Below are positions 35,045 through 43,367 of a stretch of DNA of 64,000 bases, in pieces. Location: NCBI GenBank assembly GCA_020638455.1, contig JACKIK010000005.1:1-64000 (forward strand), given 5' to 3'. The stretch comes from Hyphomonas sp. (lineage in GTDB: Bacteria; Pseudomonadota; Alphaproteobacteria; Caulobacterales; Hyphomonadaceae). The notes under the pieces were generated by a model. The model did no database searches. It was not told the DNA's origin and saw nothing but the letters and a program-made list of their open reading frames with translations. How positions within the stretch are numbered: the stretch's first letter is position 1; each line of letters starts with the position of its first letter. A program made the position numbers and the translations under genes.

Positions 35045-35820
35045 GGGGCGGGCGCCTTGTCTGGCATTTGGCCTTTGCTTCTGTAGGCAGACAGAAGGGC
35101 GGCGTACTGGTCGAGCTTTTCCGATACCTCGCCGAGGAAGATTGTGTAGATGTGCTCGGTCAGTGCGGCATTGGACGCATAGGCGACCATTTCCGGCTTG
35201 CCGCAGACACCTTCCGGGGTCTGCAGCCGGTACTGGTCGATCCCGCTCCACTCGTTGCCCGGAAGAACTTTCAGCGCTTCGTCGCGGCTCAGGCTGAGTC
35301 CGGCAGCGGTATAGATTGCCTTCTCGCTGTCCTGCTTGACGCGGACGTAGCGCTGCCACTGCCGTTCGACGAATGTCATTTCGTCGACCATCCTTCGGAC
35401 TTCGCTCCGGATATCTGCTGACCCGATGATCGACAGACTGTCCGATTCAATCGCCTCATTGGCGGTTGCGAGTGAAAAGCGCGGCGGGGGAAAGTCTCCG
35501 ACCGCGAGGATCAGCGTCTTCATCTCGTCGTCCATGGCGAGGCAGTCTTCCGTCGCATTGAGGCGCACCGAAAGCTTTAGCGCCTTGTCCAGGATCCAGG
35601 CATGGCTGTCCCGGTAGTCGGCCATGTCGGCGCGGGCTTCTTCCGCCTCCACGATCATTCGTTGCAGCAAGTCGTCCGCCTGCGCCCGAGCGAGCCGGTC
35701 TGCGTTCCAGTTGCTGGCCTGCAGGCCGAGGAAGACGCCGAGGACGACGATGAGGGTTTCGATGGCGACGGTGAACCAATCCTGCCTGCGGAAGGCACCG
35801 GTGATGCGGCGGAGGATCAT
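35041..35820 (-). CDS. DUF6090-like membrane-anchored protein, array copy 10
   Basis: 259 residues, last intact copy. A basic cytosolic start (MILRRITGAFRRQDW) leads into one membrane helix (about 15-36: FTVAIETLIVVLGVFLGLQ) and the family motif ASNWNADR. The remaining 215 residues are predicted extracytoplasmic and helical. The shared mid-motif is divergent: NEAIESDSLSIIGSADIRS. Two Cys (ATEDCLAMD and PEGVCGKPE) may form a disulfide. Low similarity to the other outer domains. Its start overlaps copy 9 by ATGA and its stop overlaps the eleventh relic. Function unknown. Confidence 0.8.
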   Translation of the reverse strand: MILRRITGAFRRQDWFTVAIETLIVVLGVFLGLQASNWNADRLARAQADDLLQRMIVEAEEARADMADYRDSHAWILDKALKLSVRLNATEDCLAMDDEMKTLILAVGDFPPPRFSLATANEAIESDSLSIIGSADIRSEVRRMVDEMTFVERQWQRYVRVKQDSEKAIYTAAGLSLSRDEALKVLPGNEWSGIDQYRLQTPEGVCGKPEMVAYASNAALTEHIYTIFLGEVSEKLDQYAALLSAYRSKGQMPDKAPAP

Positions 35821-36557
35821 TGCGTCGCCTCCCTGGCCCTGAGCGCTTCGACCAGTTGCGCCGTTTCGACGTCGAGCTTGTCGAGCGAATGGATCGTCGA
35901 GCCGCAATTGCCGTAGCGATAGGCGATCTGGTTGTCGAATTCCCGGCTGTCCGCCAGCGCCGCGAAATCATTGCGGAACTTCGAAACGCCGACGGTATCT
36001 GCGACAAGCGAGGATTTTTCCAGCAAGGGTCCGTAGGCGATGTTCTGCATCATGTAGGGAATGAGGACGGTGTCTCTTTCCCTCAGGCCGTCATCATATT
36101 TGCGACTGACCTCGGCGAGGCTGCGCTCCCAGTCGGTGATGGCGGCCCGGATGTCCTTGTCGGCAAGGCGCCGGAGGCCGCCGGAGTCGCGCAATTCCGT
36201 GAGCGCCGCCAGATCCGGGGCAAACACCTTCACACGCGCAACGTTGACGAGCCGGGCACTGATTTCCTCCGCGTCGATTGAAGCGGCATCGGACTTGAAG
36301 GCCGCCCGCATTGCCGCGACGTCCTCCATCTGGCCCGTGAGCTCCGCCCTGTATTCGCTGAAATGGGCCTGGTTCTCCTCCAGCTCGATGCGGAAGCCGA
36401 CCAGCTGGTGGTTGAGCTCTGTGCGTGCCGCGCGCGCGGTATTCCAGTCCTGCACCTGCAGGCCGATGAACACGCCGAGCACGACGATGACAAAGTCGAG
36501 GAACACCGCCGTCCAGTGCTGGGCCTTCACATGTTCGATGACGCGGGAGAGGATCAT
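35817..36557 (-). CDS. DUF6090-like membrane-anchored protein, array copy 9
   Basis: 246 residues. With copy 8 it forms a subgroup whose anchor reads MILSRVIEHVKAQHWTAV, FLDFVIVVLGVFIGLQVQDW, then NTAR, instead of the MILRRIT/NNWN form. The outer domain begins with a long helix (TELNHQLVGFRIELEENQAH) and has the shared motif as LTELRDSGGLRRLADKDIRA (about 120-140). The final segment has one Cys in RYGNCGSTIHSLDKL. Overlaps both neighbours by four bases. Confidence 0.8.
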   Translation of the reverse strand: MILSRVIEHVKAQHWTAVFLDFVIVVLGVFIGLQVQDWNTARAARTELNHQLVGFRIELEENQAHFSEYRAELTGQMEDVAAMRAAFKSDAASIDAEEISARLVNVARVKVFAPDLAALTELRDSGGLRRLADKDIRAAITDWERSLAEVSRKYDDGLRERDTVLIPYMMQNIAYGPLLEKSSLVADTVGVSKFRNDFAALADSREFDNQIAYRYGNCGSTIHSLDKLDVETAQLVEALRAREATQ

Positions 36558-37279
36558 GGCGCTTCCTTCAGTTCGGTAAGCAGCCTGTTCTGGCGATCAT
36601 GAACTTCCTGATTCAAACTGATGACGGCCTGCGTCATTTCCCGGACGGCCGCGACGGCATTGATGAATTGCTGGTCGGAACACAGCGCGTCAAAATTGTA
36701 GAAGACTTTCTCCGGATCGACGGAGGGCGGATTGTCGGTGTTCTTGCTCAGCATGAAGCGAACGCGGGAACGCACGTAGTTCACGTGCGGCACGATGCGT
36801 CCCGTGATTTGCGGCTCGATCGCGTTTTCCGTCCGGTAAGCCCGCACCGTATCCGAGATTGACCGCCGCAGGGCGGGATCGCCGATCAGCCTGAAGTCTC
36901 CGGTGGAGTTCAGTTCGTCTATCGTGCCCATCACCATGGTGGGCAGGTCGAACCTGCCCATACTGTACAAGCCGGCATCGAACGTACCTGCCTTGTCGGG
37001 GTCAAGATGGCACGCGGTCAACGCTGAAAGCACCAGGTCAAGCTGGTCGACCTGCTGGCGGCTGACGTCGATTTGAGTCTGGTTTCGGGAAACGGATATC
37101 TCCATGTCCGTGATCAGGCGCTCGCGATATTCGCGCGCATCCGCCCGGGCTTTGCGTGCCGTGTTCCAGTCCTGCACCTGCAGGCCGATGAACACGCCGA
37201 GGACCACGATGACGAAGTCGAGGAACACCGCCGTCCAGTGCTGGTCCTTCACATGCTGGATGACACGGGAGAGGATCAT
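36554..37279 (-). CDS. DUF6090-like membrane-anchored protein, array copy 8
   Basis: 241 residues. Anchor MILSRVIQHVKDQHWTAV and QVQDWNTAR, nearly the same as copy 9, so these two share a more recent ancestor. The outer domain contains the shared motif as TIDELNSTGDFRLIGDPALR (about 118-137) and Cys residues in LTACHLDPDK and DALCSDQQFI. An adjacent acidic/Asn-rich stretch is KNTDNPPSVDPEK. The start at 37279 overlaps the stop of copy 7 by ATGA. Single-pass, C-terminus predicted outside. Confidence 0.8.
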   Translation of the reverse strand: MILSRVIQHVKDQHWTAVFLDFVIVVLGVFIGLQVQDWNTARKARADAREYRERLITDMEISVSRNQTQIDVSRQQVDQLDLVLSALTACHLDPDKAGTFDAGLYSMGRFDLPTMVMGTIDELNSTGDFRLIGDPALRRSISDTVRAYRTENAIEPQITGRIVPHVNYVRSRVRFMLSKNTDNPPSVDPEKVFYNFDALCSDQQFINAVAAVREMTQAVISLNQEVHDRQNRLLTELKEAP

Positions 37280-37992
37280 GGGGCGGCCTCCATGGCCTTC
37301 TCCACGGCGTCGATGGCGTCTCTCTGGCTCGCGAGGTTGGTGTAGATCCATGTCTGCACGACGATGAGGCTGTCGAGCCGCCTGCGAAACTCATCGTCCT
37401 GCGCCATGGCCGGAATGTCGTAGCTGAGAACGGACTGGATACCGGTTTCGCCTTTGCGGATGGGCGTCAGTTCGGCGTACTGGGCGGTGAACAGAAAATC
37501 CGTATTGATGGGCGCGCGTGTCTGCTCGATATTGTAGAGGCTGTTGTCGATCCGTTCACTGTAGATTGCCAGCGCGGTGCGGAGCGCATCGTCCCGGATC
37601 AGGGACAGTTTTCCGCTCGACAGGAGTTCATCATATGTCGCCGACTTCCGGGGGAAGGACGGGTAGGCACGCCCGTAGACGAGCGCGAACTTTATGGCGT
37701 CATCCTCGCTGTCCAGCGCCTCGCCACGACGGATGGCCGTCCGAAGTGCTTCGAGCGACAGGATGATTTTTTCCTGGAACTCGAGCCCGCCGGTCAGCGC
37801 CTCATCGAGAAGCTGGAAATCCTCGTGCAGTCGGGTTTCAACCAGTTCCTGCTGCGCGCGTTCCTGCCGCGCTGCGTTCCAGTTGTTGACCTGCAGGCCG
37901 AGAAACACGCCGAGCACGACGATCAGCGTCTCGATGAAGACGGTGAACCAGTCCTGCTTGCGAAAGGCATCGGTGAGGCGCTGGAGGATCAT
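37276..37992 (-). CDS. DUF6090-like membrane-anchored protein, array copy 7
   Basis: 238 residues. Anchor MILQRLTDAFRKQDWFTVF and QVNNWNAAR. Shared motif TYDELLSSGKLSLIRDDALR at about 119-138, followed by TALAIYSERIDNSLYNIEQ. No Cys in the outer domain. Start and previous stop share one base as TGATG rather than ATGA; a TTG three bases earlier is unlikely to be used. The 3' end overlaps copy 8 by four bases. Confidence 0.8.
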   Translation of the reverse strand: MILQRLTDAFRKQDWFTVFIETLIVVLGVFLGLQVNNWNAARQERAQQELVETRLHEDFQLLDEALTGGLEFQEKIILSLEALRTAIRRGEALDSEDDAIKFALVYGRAYPSFPRKSATYDELLSSGKLSLIRDDALRTALAIYSERIDNSLYNIEQTRAPINTDFLFTAQYAELTPIRKGETGIQSVLSYDIPAMAQDDEFRRRLDSLIVVQTWIYTNLASQRDAIDAVEKAMEAAP

Positions 37993-38798
37993 CAATTTCG
38001 CGCCTCCAGATAGGCCGTAATTTGTTTCTCGACTGCCTGTGCCTCGTCGCGAACATTTGAAGCGATACTTTCATTCGCGATTGCAATGCTGGCGCGCTTT
38101 CCCAGTCGTGTCCTGACTTCGTCCCAGACCGCCGCATCCGGTGGGGACTGCAATACTGCGCCCCCCGCTTCAAGGAGGCGGGGATCCACGCCCTCCCTTC
38201 GCTGTTTCAGGATGAGACTCACAAACGCCGGCGGCGTCAGATTCATGACATCCTCATCCCAAAACCAATAGCCAACCGACAGGTCGTCAGTGAACGTGTT
38301 GAAGCTATTGTCGACAAAAAACTCATTGTTTTTGTCAATTACGGCTTCCCACCGCTGCATACCGAAGAAATAGGACAGGATCGCGCTGCGAAGATCAGGA
38401 TCGGAGACAAGACCCAACCGGCCCGAGCCCTGCAGGTCCAGGAATGTCGGACTGTCGATCCGCATTGTACGCCGCGCGCCGAGTTGCGTCAGGGTCATAC
38501 CGAGCTGTTTCTTTCGCAACTCGGACGGCGGCTGTTCAATGATTGACACCGCATCGTTTGCCAGCCGCACCTGGAACTGTTCGAACTCGATCTGATTTTC
38601 AAGATCGACGACAATTGTGCGCAGATCGCGCCGCAGCAATTCCAGGTAGGTCGTTTCCATGGCGCGATTGGTGCGCCCGGCGTTCCAGTTGTTGACCTGC
38701 AGGCCGAGGAAGACGCCGAGGACGACGATCAGCGTTTCGATGAAGACGGTGAACCAGTCCTGCCTGCGGAAGGCGTTTGTAATGCGGCGGAGGATCAT
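37992..38798 (-). CDS. DUF6090-like membrane-anchored protein, array copy 6
   Basis: 268 residues. Anchor MILRRITNAFRRQDWFTVF and QVNNWNAGR. The first outer helix (about 45-80) reads LELLRRDLRTIVVDLENQIE. The shared motif is PTFLDLQGSGRLGLVSDPDL, followed by AILSYFFGMQRWEA. It has a distinctive aromatic stretch NTFTDDLSVGYWFWDEDVMN before the C-terminal helices. Base composition in this outer domain is less GC-rich than its neighbours (for example 38270-38340), suggesting a different history for the ectodomain. Overlaps copy 5 by ATGA. Confidence 0.8.
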   Translation of the reverse strand: MILRRITNAFRRQDWFTVFIETLIVVLGVFLGLQVNNWNAGRTNRAMETTYLELLRRDLRTIVVDLENQIEFEQFQVRLANDAVSIIEQPPSELRKKQLGMTLTQLGARRTMRIDSPTFLDLQGSGRLGLVSDPDLRSAILSYFFGMQRWEAVIDKNNEFFVDNSFNTFTDDLSVGYWFWDEDVMNLTPPAFVSLILKQRREGVDPRLLEAGGAVLQSPPDAAVWDEVRTRLGKRASIAIANESIASNVRDEAQAVEKQITAYLEARN

Positions 38799-39532
38799 TG
38801 GCGTCGCTCCAGTTCTTCGTCCAGAAGCGCTTCCACGGTCCGCGCCTCATCAAGTGCGGTCCCAAGCAGGTTGTGGATGTCGGTGGCAATATCCCATTTC
38901 GTGGCGGCGATATTCCGGAATTCCGGGGTTGTCAGGACTGTCAGGATACGATCCGGATCGTCTCCGGGGCTCATCGGCAGTTCACGGTCGTCCCGGAACA
39001 TCAGCGTATAGTCCAGATGGTCGATGATGTAGGGCTGGAAGATGTTCACCAGCTGCATCTCGTGCGTGTTGTCGACGAGATTGATGACCTCGACCTGTCC
39101 GTAGAACGAGGCGAGCGCGATCTTGATGCGCGGATTTTTTATGATGGCCAGGTCACCGGAGCCGGTCAGGTTCGCATAGGTGTCCGAGACGATCGGCGTT
39201 CCGACCATCCTGACAAGTTTCGCCGCCGACGTGTTGAGCGTTTCGAGCGAAACATCCGGCGCGTCCTTCCGCGACTGGTCGATCAGCAAGGTCATCGCGG
39301 CGGCGATGTCTTCATACTCCGCGCTATCGCTCTGCAGTTCCGTGATAATCTGCGAAAAATCATCGTGCAGCCCGTTCAGATAGGCCATCTCGCGACGCGA
39401 ATCCGAACGTGTGGTGTTCCAGTTGTTGACCTGCAGGCCGAGGAAGACGCCGAGGACGACGATCAGGGTCTCGATGAAGACGGTGAACCAGTCCTGCCTG
39501 CGGAAGGCGTTGGTCAGGCGGCGGAGGATCAT
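38795..39532 (-). CDS. DUF6090-like membrane-anchored protein, array copy 5
   Basis: 245 residues. Anchor MILRRLTNAFRRQDWFTVF and QVNNWNTTR. First outer helix YLNGLHDDFSQIITELQSDS. Shared motif TYANLTGSGDLAIIKNPRIK, then IALASFYGQVEVINLVDNTH. C-terminal helix LLGTALDEARTVEALLDEEL. Its first 115 bases are about 90% identical to those of copy 6 including silent positions, while the rest is not alignable by eye. Overlaps copy 4 by ATGA. Confidence 0.8.
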   Translation of the reverse strand: MILRRLTNAFRRQDWFTVFIETLIVVLGVFLGLQVNNWNTTRSDSRREMAYLNGLHDDFSQIITELQSDSAEYEDIAAAMTLLIDQSRKDAPDVSLETLNTSAAKLVRMVGTPIVSDTYANLTGSGDLAIIKNPRIKIALASFYGQVEVINLVDNTHEMQLVNIFQPYIIDHLDYTLMFRDDRELPMSPGDDPDRILTVLTTPEFRNIAATKWDIATDIHNLLGTALDEARTVEALLDEELERRQ

Positions 39533-40275
39533 TTCTTTCGCTCCACTTCAATTGCATCGATCAGCGCCTCTGCCTCCCTGCGAAGGCCATTCATAGCCCG
39601 GACCTGGAAGGCACTGGCTGTCCAGTATGTCTCCAGTTCAGCCCGGAATTGCGGGTCGCCTGCTGCAAGCGCACCCAGGTCTTCGATTGTCACCCGGCCC
39701 GTCAGCGATGCGCCCAGGCGCCGGCGGGATTCGTTGACGGTCTCGGCCACATCATGAATGGATTCCTCAAGACTATTTACCTCAGTCATGTCCGCATAAT
39801 AGGTCTGAACCTGACGCGTCAGGCGGCGATCCCGGATCAGTCCTATGTCACCTGTCGAAATGAGTGCCTGGAAGGTTTCACGTGATCCGTCGAGATGCGG
39901 CGTGGCCGTGATTTCGGCATTGCCCTCGTACGGATCATCGCTATGAAACGGCGGTGCCTGATCAAAAGTGAAGCTGCGCCCATCATAGGTCAGAGTCCGC
40001 CGGGGCTCGATTTTGACCAGCGCCAGTACCTGCTCCAGCGCGCCCATCCGGATTTCAGCGGTGCGCCTGACCTGATCAATTTCACCAAGATCGGCGTTTA
40101 GGTCATCGATGAGATCAGACAAGTAGAGCGCTTCCTTGCCCCGCGCCTGCCGCGCCTCGTTCCAATTATTGACCTGCAGGCCGACGAAGACGCCGAGGAC
40201 GACGATCAGGGTTTCGATGAAGACGGTGAACCAGTCCTGCTTGCGGAAGGAGTTGGCGAGGCGCTGGAGGATCAT
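39529..40275 (-). CDS. DUF6090-like membrane-anchored protein, array copy 4
   Basis: 248 residues. Anchor MILQRLANSFRKQDWFTVF and QVNNWNEAR (the classic NNWNEAR form of the family). First outer helix LSDLIDDLNADLGEIDQVRR. Shared motif TFQALISTGDIGLIRDRRLT, then RQVQTYYADMTEVNSLEES. No Cys in the outer part. Overlaps copy 3 by ATGA at the start and copy 5 at the end. Confidence 0.8.
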   Translation of the reverse strand: MILQRLANSFRKQDWFTVFIETLIVVLGVFVGLQVNNWNEARQARGKEALYLSDLIDDLNADLGEIDQVRRTAEIRMGALEQVLALVKIEPRRTLTYDGRSFTFDQAPPFHSDDPYEGNAEITATPHLDGSRETFQALISTGDIGLIRDRRLTRQVQTYYADMTEVNSLEESIHDVAETVNESRRRLGASLTGRVTIEDLGALAAGDPQFRAELETYWTASAFQVRAMNGLRREAEALIDAIEVERKK

Positions 40276-41060
40276 CGTGCTGTCTCCAGATCAGACACCA
40301 GTGATGCCGCCTGTCGATCAAGATACTCAAGCAATGACTGGAGCCCCGAAAGATCGTTCAGGCGCGCGTTCAACTTGGGCCGGAGCGCCGCCGACTCCCG
40401 GAGGCTTGCGGCTGAGCGCGTAACGAGCGCAAAATCTTCTGGCCGCGGACAGTCTTTGTAGAATGTCGTGGGGTTTGTACCCGGCAGGCTGGGCTCGAAA
40501 CTGGCCGCTGACAGACAGTCAGCGATGTGCATACCGACGCGGCCTTCGATTAACTGGCGCGCCAGGTCGCCATAGGCGGATTTGAATGTCAGTGATATTT
40601 CAATCTCGTTGGCAGAGTCTTCATAATAGTCGCGCAGTCGACGTTGCAAGGATCCGCTGGCGATGAGGTCCAGCTCGCCAGCATTCTGAAGTTCTTTGTA
40701 GATCTGCGCCGACGGTGCGAACGGCCATTCGCCGCCGGCAATCCAGCTGTCGAGGACAAACCGCCACGTCTGATCGACCGTTTCGGGCGGTTCGGACCGC
40801 AGAGCGTCATCAACGCGCAGAGCGGCTTCCTGGACTTCCTCATACCACTGCCGACGAACCGCAAAGGCATCAAGATCAGCGTGCAAATCGGCAATTAGCC
40901 TTTCACGCGAGGTCTCCGCCTCAATCCGATCCTTCCGCGCCTCATTCCAGTTGTTGACCTGCAGGCCGAGGAAGACGCCGAGGACGACGATCAGGGTTTC
41001 GATGAAGACGGTGAACCAGTCTTGTCGCCTGAAGGCGTCGGTGATGCGGCGGAGGATCAT
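40272..41060 (-). CDS. DUF6090-like membrane-anchored protein, array copy 3
   Basis: 262 residues. Anchor MILRRITDAFRRQDWFTVF and QVNNWNEAR. First outer helix RERLIADLHADLDAFAVRR. Shared motif IYKELQNAGELDLIASGSLQ, then RRLRDYYEDSANEIEISL. A Cys pair, IADCLSAASF and FYKDCPRPEDF, is followed by helical C-terminal residues. Copy 1 has an equivalent DCPPPED, so the late outer segment of copies 1 and 3 is related. Overlaps copy 2 by ATGA. Confidence 0.8.
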   Translation of the reverse strand: MILRRITDAFRRQDWFTVFIETLIVVLGVFLGLQVNNWNEARKDRIEAETSRERLIADLHADLDAFAVRRQWYEEVQEAALRVDDALRSEPPETVDQTWRFVLDSWIAGGEWPFAPSAQIYKELQNAGELDLIASGSLQRRLRDYYEDSANEIEISLTFKSAYGDLARQLIEGRVGMHIADCLSAASFEPSLPGTNPTTFYKDCPRPEDFALVTRSAASLRESAALRPKLNARLNDLSGLQSLLEYLDRQAASLVSDLETAR

Positions 41061-41830
41061 GGGGCCGCCTCCGGCTGTTTGGGCAGGAAGTCCGCCATGC
41101 CGTAATACGTGAAGTTCGAATCAAACTCGAAGTCACGGGCCGTCAGGTTTGCGATGCGCAGTCGCAACAGGGGCAGGATGTCCTGGTCGGCTTTCAGCGC
41201 GGCCGCCTGTGCGGCAACATCGCTTGCCGGCCAATCGAGGGTGCACGGATAATCGATCGTGTAGACGCCGGGACCAACCTCCCGGTCTCCGCACTGCTCG
41301 CCGAGCGCGCTCTGAAGGTCGGGCGGCATGAGCATACGAAAGGCCCTGCGGTACTCTGAATTGAGGCTGGCCTGACTGACCGATGCAAGCAGGTCCATGG
41401 CATAATAGCTGCTGACCCGCGTGCGAAAATCGGTATCGCCGATCAGTTCGAGATTGCCGGAGGCGACCAGCTCATCGAATGTTGCCCGGTGGCGTTCGGC
41501 CCAGTTGTACTGGCTCGCGCGGTAGGCAGCGACCAGGAGGTCCGCATCGGTGAGGTCTGTCTTTCCCGTCAGCCCGTCATACGTTTTTTCTGCGGCTTTC
41601 AGCGCACCGCGATAATAGTCGCGGAGGAAGAAATAGTTGCCGGAGTCCTGCCGCAGGTCCTCAAGCAGGCGCTGTTCATACTGCTGGGCGGCGGCGTGCC
41701 TCTGGCGCGCCGCGTTCCAGTTGTTGACCTGCAGGCCGAGGAAGACGCCGAGGACCACGATGAGGGTTTCGATGAAGACGGTGAACCAGTCCTGCCTGCG
41801 GAAGGCGGATGTGATGCGGCGGAGGATCAT
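41057..41830 (-). CDS. DUF6090-like membrane-anchored protein, array copy 2
   Basis: 257 residues. Anchor MILRRITSAFRRQDWFTVF and QVNNWNAAR. First outer helix YEQRLLEDLRQDSGNYFFLR. Shared motif TFDELVASGNLELIGDTDFR (117-136), then TRVSSYYAMDLLASVSQ. A Cys pair in LGEQCGDREV and IDYPCTLDWP could form a disulfide in the periplasm. C-terminal region contains paired helices. Overlaps copy 1 by ATGA. Confidence 0.8.
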   Translation of the reverse strand: MILRRITSAFRRQDWFTVFIETLIVVLGVFLGLQVNNWNAARQRHAAAQQYEQRLLEDLRQDSGNYFFLRDYYRGALKAAEKTYDGLTGKTDLTDADLLVAAYRASQYNWAERHRATFDELVASGNLELIGDTDFRTRVSSYYAMDLLASVSQASLNSEYRRAFRMLMPPDLQSALGEQCGDREVGPGVYTIDYPCTLDWPASDVAAQAAALKADQDILPLLRLRIANLTARDFEFDSNFTYYGMADFLPKQPEAAP

Positions 41831-42702
41831 TTCATTTCGTCCGTCAGGTCGATGATTGTCTGTGCGCGGGCAAGATCGAAGCCGGCGAGTTGCACGGCCA
41901 TCACCTCGGTGTCGGTCCAGTAGCGGAGCGCATCGATGAGCGCCTGATCTTCCGCCAACTGCCTCAGTAAATCGGCGATGTCCGTAACATCCTCGGGCGG
42001 AGGACAGTCGACGAAAATCTGCACGCCGGCGTCCTGCTTGAAGCAGGCCTGCCAGTAATAGCGCATGATGTCGGACCGCATGCGGCCGCGCACCATTTCA
42101 CGATACGCCGGCAGGAGGTTGTAGGGGCCGAGACCGCCGCGCCGGGCCGCGACGAGGACGTAGTAGTCTGCCAGTGCCGATTTCAGGTCTTTGTCGGGAA
42201 TGAGCTTCAGTTCGCCAGAGCTGCGCAATTCGGAATAGGTCGTGTCGATAAACGTGAACTGCCAGGCCTGGCTGGCGTTGAGGAATGCCCGCAGGATTTC
42301 CCAGTCTGTTGCCCCGTTTGCCTCCCCGGTCTCGGCAAAGTGGATCGCGGTGTATCCTTCGTCAGCGACTTGCTGCCAGAAGTCCTGGTGCCGCGTCAGC
42401 TCCGTCATGTCCGCCACAAGATCGGCACGGATGCTCGAAATGTATTCACGCGCGTGTTCGCGCTCGACCCGCGATTCGTTCCAGTTGTTGAGCTGCAGTC
42501 CGAGAAGAACGCCGAACGTCACGATCAGGGTTTCCACCAGGACGGAAATCCAGTCCCTCCGGTGCAGGGCGACGGCAATCCGATGCAGCGCAGTGGGCGC
42601 GGGCTGCGGGGTGATCGGTTCGGGCGGGGGTGGTTCAGGTGGCTCGGCAGGTGCTGGCTTTCGCCCGAAACGCGCAAGGACTCGCGGTAGTCTCAGGCGC
42701 AT
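41827..42702 (-). CDS. DUF6090-like membrane-anchored protein, array copy 1 with Pro-rich N-terminus
   Basis: 291 residues, first gene of the array. It alone has a 35-residue Pro/Glu-rich cytosolic extension (PAPAEPPEPPPPEPITPQPA) before a divergent anchor (HRIAVALHRRDWISVLVETL, GVLLGLQLNNWNESR). Outer domain: first helix YISSIRADLVADMTELTRH, shared motif TYSELRSSGELKLIPDKDLK, then SALADYYVLVAARR; Cys in YWQACFKQD and FVDCPPPEDV. The ATG at 42702 has GGGGGGA six bases upstream, the only strong ribosome site I see in the array. An in-frame ATG at 42717 is an alternative. It lies 80 bases after the transpeptidase-like gene. Confidence 0.82.
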   Translation of the reverse strand: MRLRLPRVLARFGRKPAPAEPPEPPPPEPITPQPAPTALHRIAVALHRRDWISVLVETLIVTFGVLLGLQLNNWNESRVEREHAREYISSIRADLVADMTELTRHQDFWQQVADEGYTAIHFAETGEANGATDWEILRAFLNASQAWQFTFIDTTYSELRSSGELKLIPDKDLKSALADYYVLVAARRGGLGPYNLLPAYREMVRGRMRSDIMRYYWQACFKQDAGVQIFVDCPPPEDVTDIADLLRQLAEDQALIDALRYWTDTEVMAVQLAGFDLARAQTIIDLTDEMK

Positions 42703-42782
42703 CTGAAGTCCCCCCAACGCTCAAGCGCTGTCAGCACTGTAGGGCGTTACGGTTCCATGACAACAGGTTGCAGGGCGGAGGG

Positions 42783-43367
42783 CTATTTCCCGACGTAGAT
42801 TAGCGTGCGTTCGGGCACATCTTTCAGGAAGGTACGGAGGTCTTCCTTCGAGAAGACGATGCAGCCGTTCGAGCGGCCGAGCTTGCCCCACTGCTTGAGG
42901 AAAGCGGGCTCTGCGTAGTCGGCAGCGTGGATGACGATGGCGCGGGCGCGGGCGTTCAGATTGGTTGTGTCGAGGCCGTCGAGGCGGATGGAACGGCCAT
43001 GCTTGCCGGAATATTCCTCGGCCGTGAGGTAGGCGCCCTGCGGGCTGGCGGAGGAGCCGGGGACGTCAGAGAATTTGTCGAGATAGCCGTCATGGTCGGG
43101 GTCGGAGCCGCTGCCATGGGCGGCGCGGAAGGCTTCGACGCTGCCGGTGACGAGGTCCACGACATAGGCGCGGGGCTGGTCCGAGCGGCGGGCATAGTCG
43201 ACGACGACGAGATGGGTCTGGTCGGCCTCGCCCCGGTGGGCTTTGAGCGCGTCAAGCGCCCGGCCGAGCAGTTCAGGGCGGATCATGTGGCCGGGATCGA
43301 GCGGTGCCGCCGCAGCCGGCAGGGCAGTCATGCAGAGGGCGGAAAGGCTGAAAACGGCGCGCTTCAT
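42783..43367 (-). CDS. L,D-transpeptidase-like (YkuD_2) secreted protein
   Basis: 194 residues with a Sec signal (1-21: FSLSALCMTALPAAAA-P). The catalytic-type segment is near the C-terminus: IVIHAADYAEPAF supplies His and RSNGCIVFSKEDL supplies Ser-x-Gly-Cys; earlier segments are VVVDYARRSDQPRAYVVDL and SPQGAYLTAEEYSGKHG. It matches the murein L,D-transpeptidase catalytic-domain family, which remodels peptidoglycan. Its start overlaps the small membrane protein upstream by ATGA. The DUF6090-like array follows 80 bases downstream on the same strand, so they may be one transcription unit. Confidence 0.85.
   Translation of the reverse strand: MKRAVFSLSALCMTALPAAAAPLDPGHMIRPELLGRALDALKAHRGEADQTHLVVVDYARRSDQPRAYVVDLVTGSVEAFRAAHGSGSDPDHDGYLDKFSDVPGSSASPQGAYLTAEEYSGKHGRSIRLDGLDTTNLNARARAIVIHAADYAEPAFLKQWGKLGRSNGCIVFSKEDLRTFLKDVPERTLIYVGK

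Larger units (their letters stand above)
35711..41830 (-). repeat. Direct DNA repeats at the 5' ends of array genes
   Basis: About 105-115 bases covering start codon to the NNWN codons recur at 35711-35820, 37877-37992, 38687-38798, 39418-39532, 40166-40275, 40949-41060 and 41718-41830, with looser copies at 36450-36557 and 37170-37279. The seven close copies differ at few positions, silent ones included, while downstream parts of the genes are unrelated at DNA level. Spacing is one gene (about 0.7-0.8 kb). Confidence 0.85.

Noticed and set aside
32727..35297. 856-residue plus-strand frame opposite the ABC-F gene and RNA units
   Set aside because: Shadow of the ABC-F gene that runs into non-coding DNA; low-complexity Gly/Arg/Val composition.
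37993..37995. TTG start for array copy 7, giving a Met-Met N-terminus and ATGA-like overlap
   Set aside because: The ATG at 37992 matches the MIL start of all other copies; junction is then TGATG.
35711..41830. CRISPR array, because short direct repeats recur at regular intervals
   Set aside because: The repeats are about 110 bases, sit 0.7-0.8 kb apart and are the 5' ends of protein genes; no short spacers and no cas genes.
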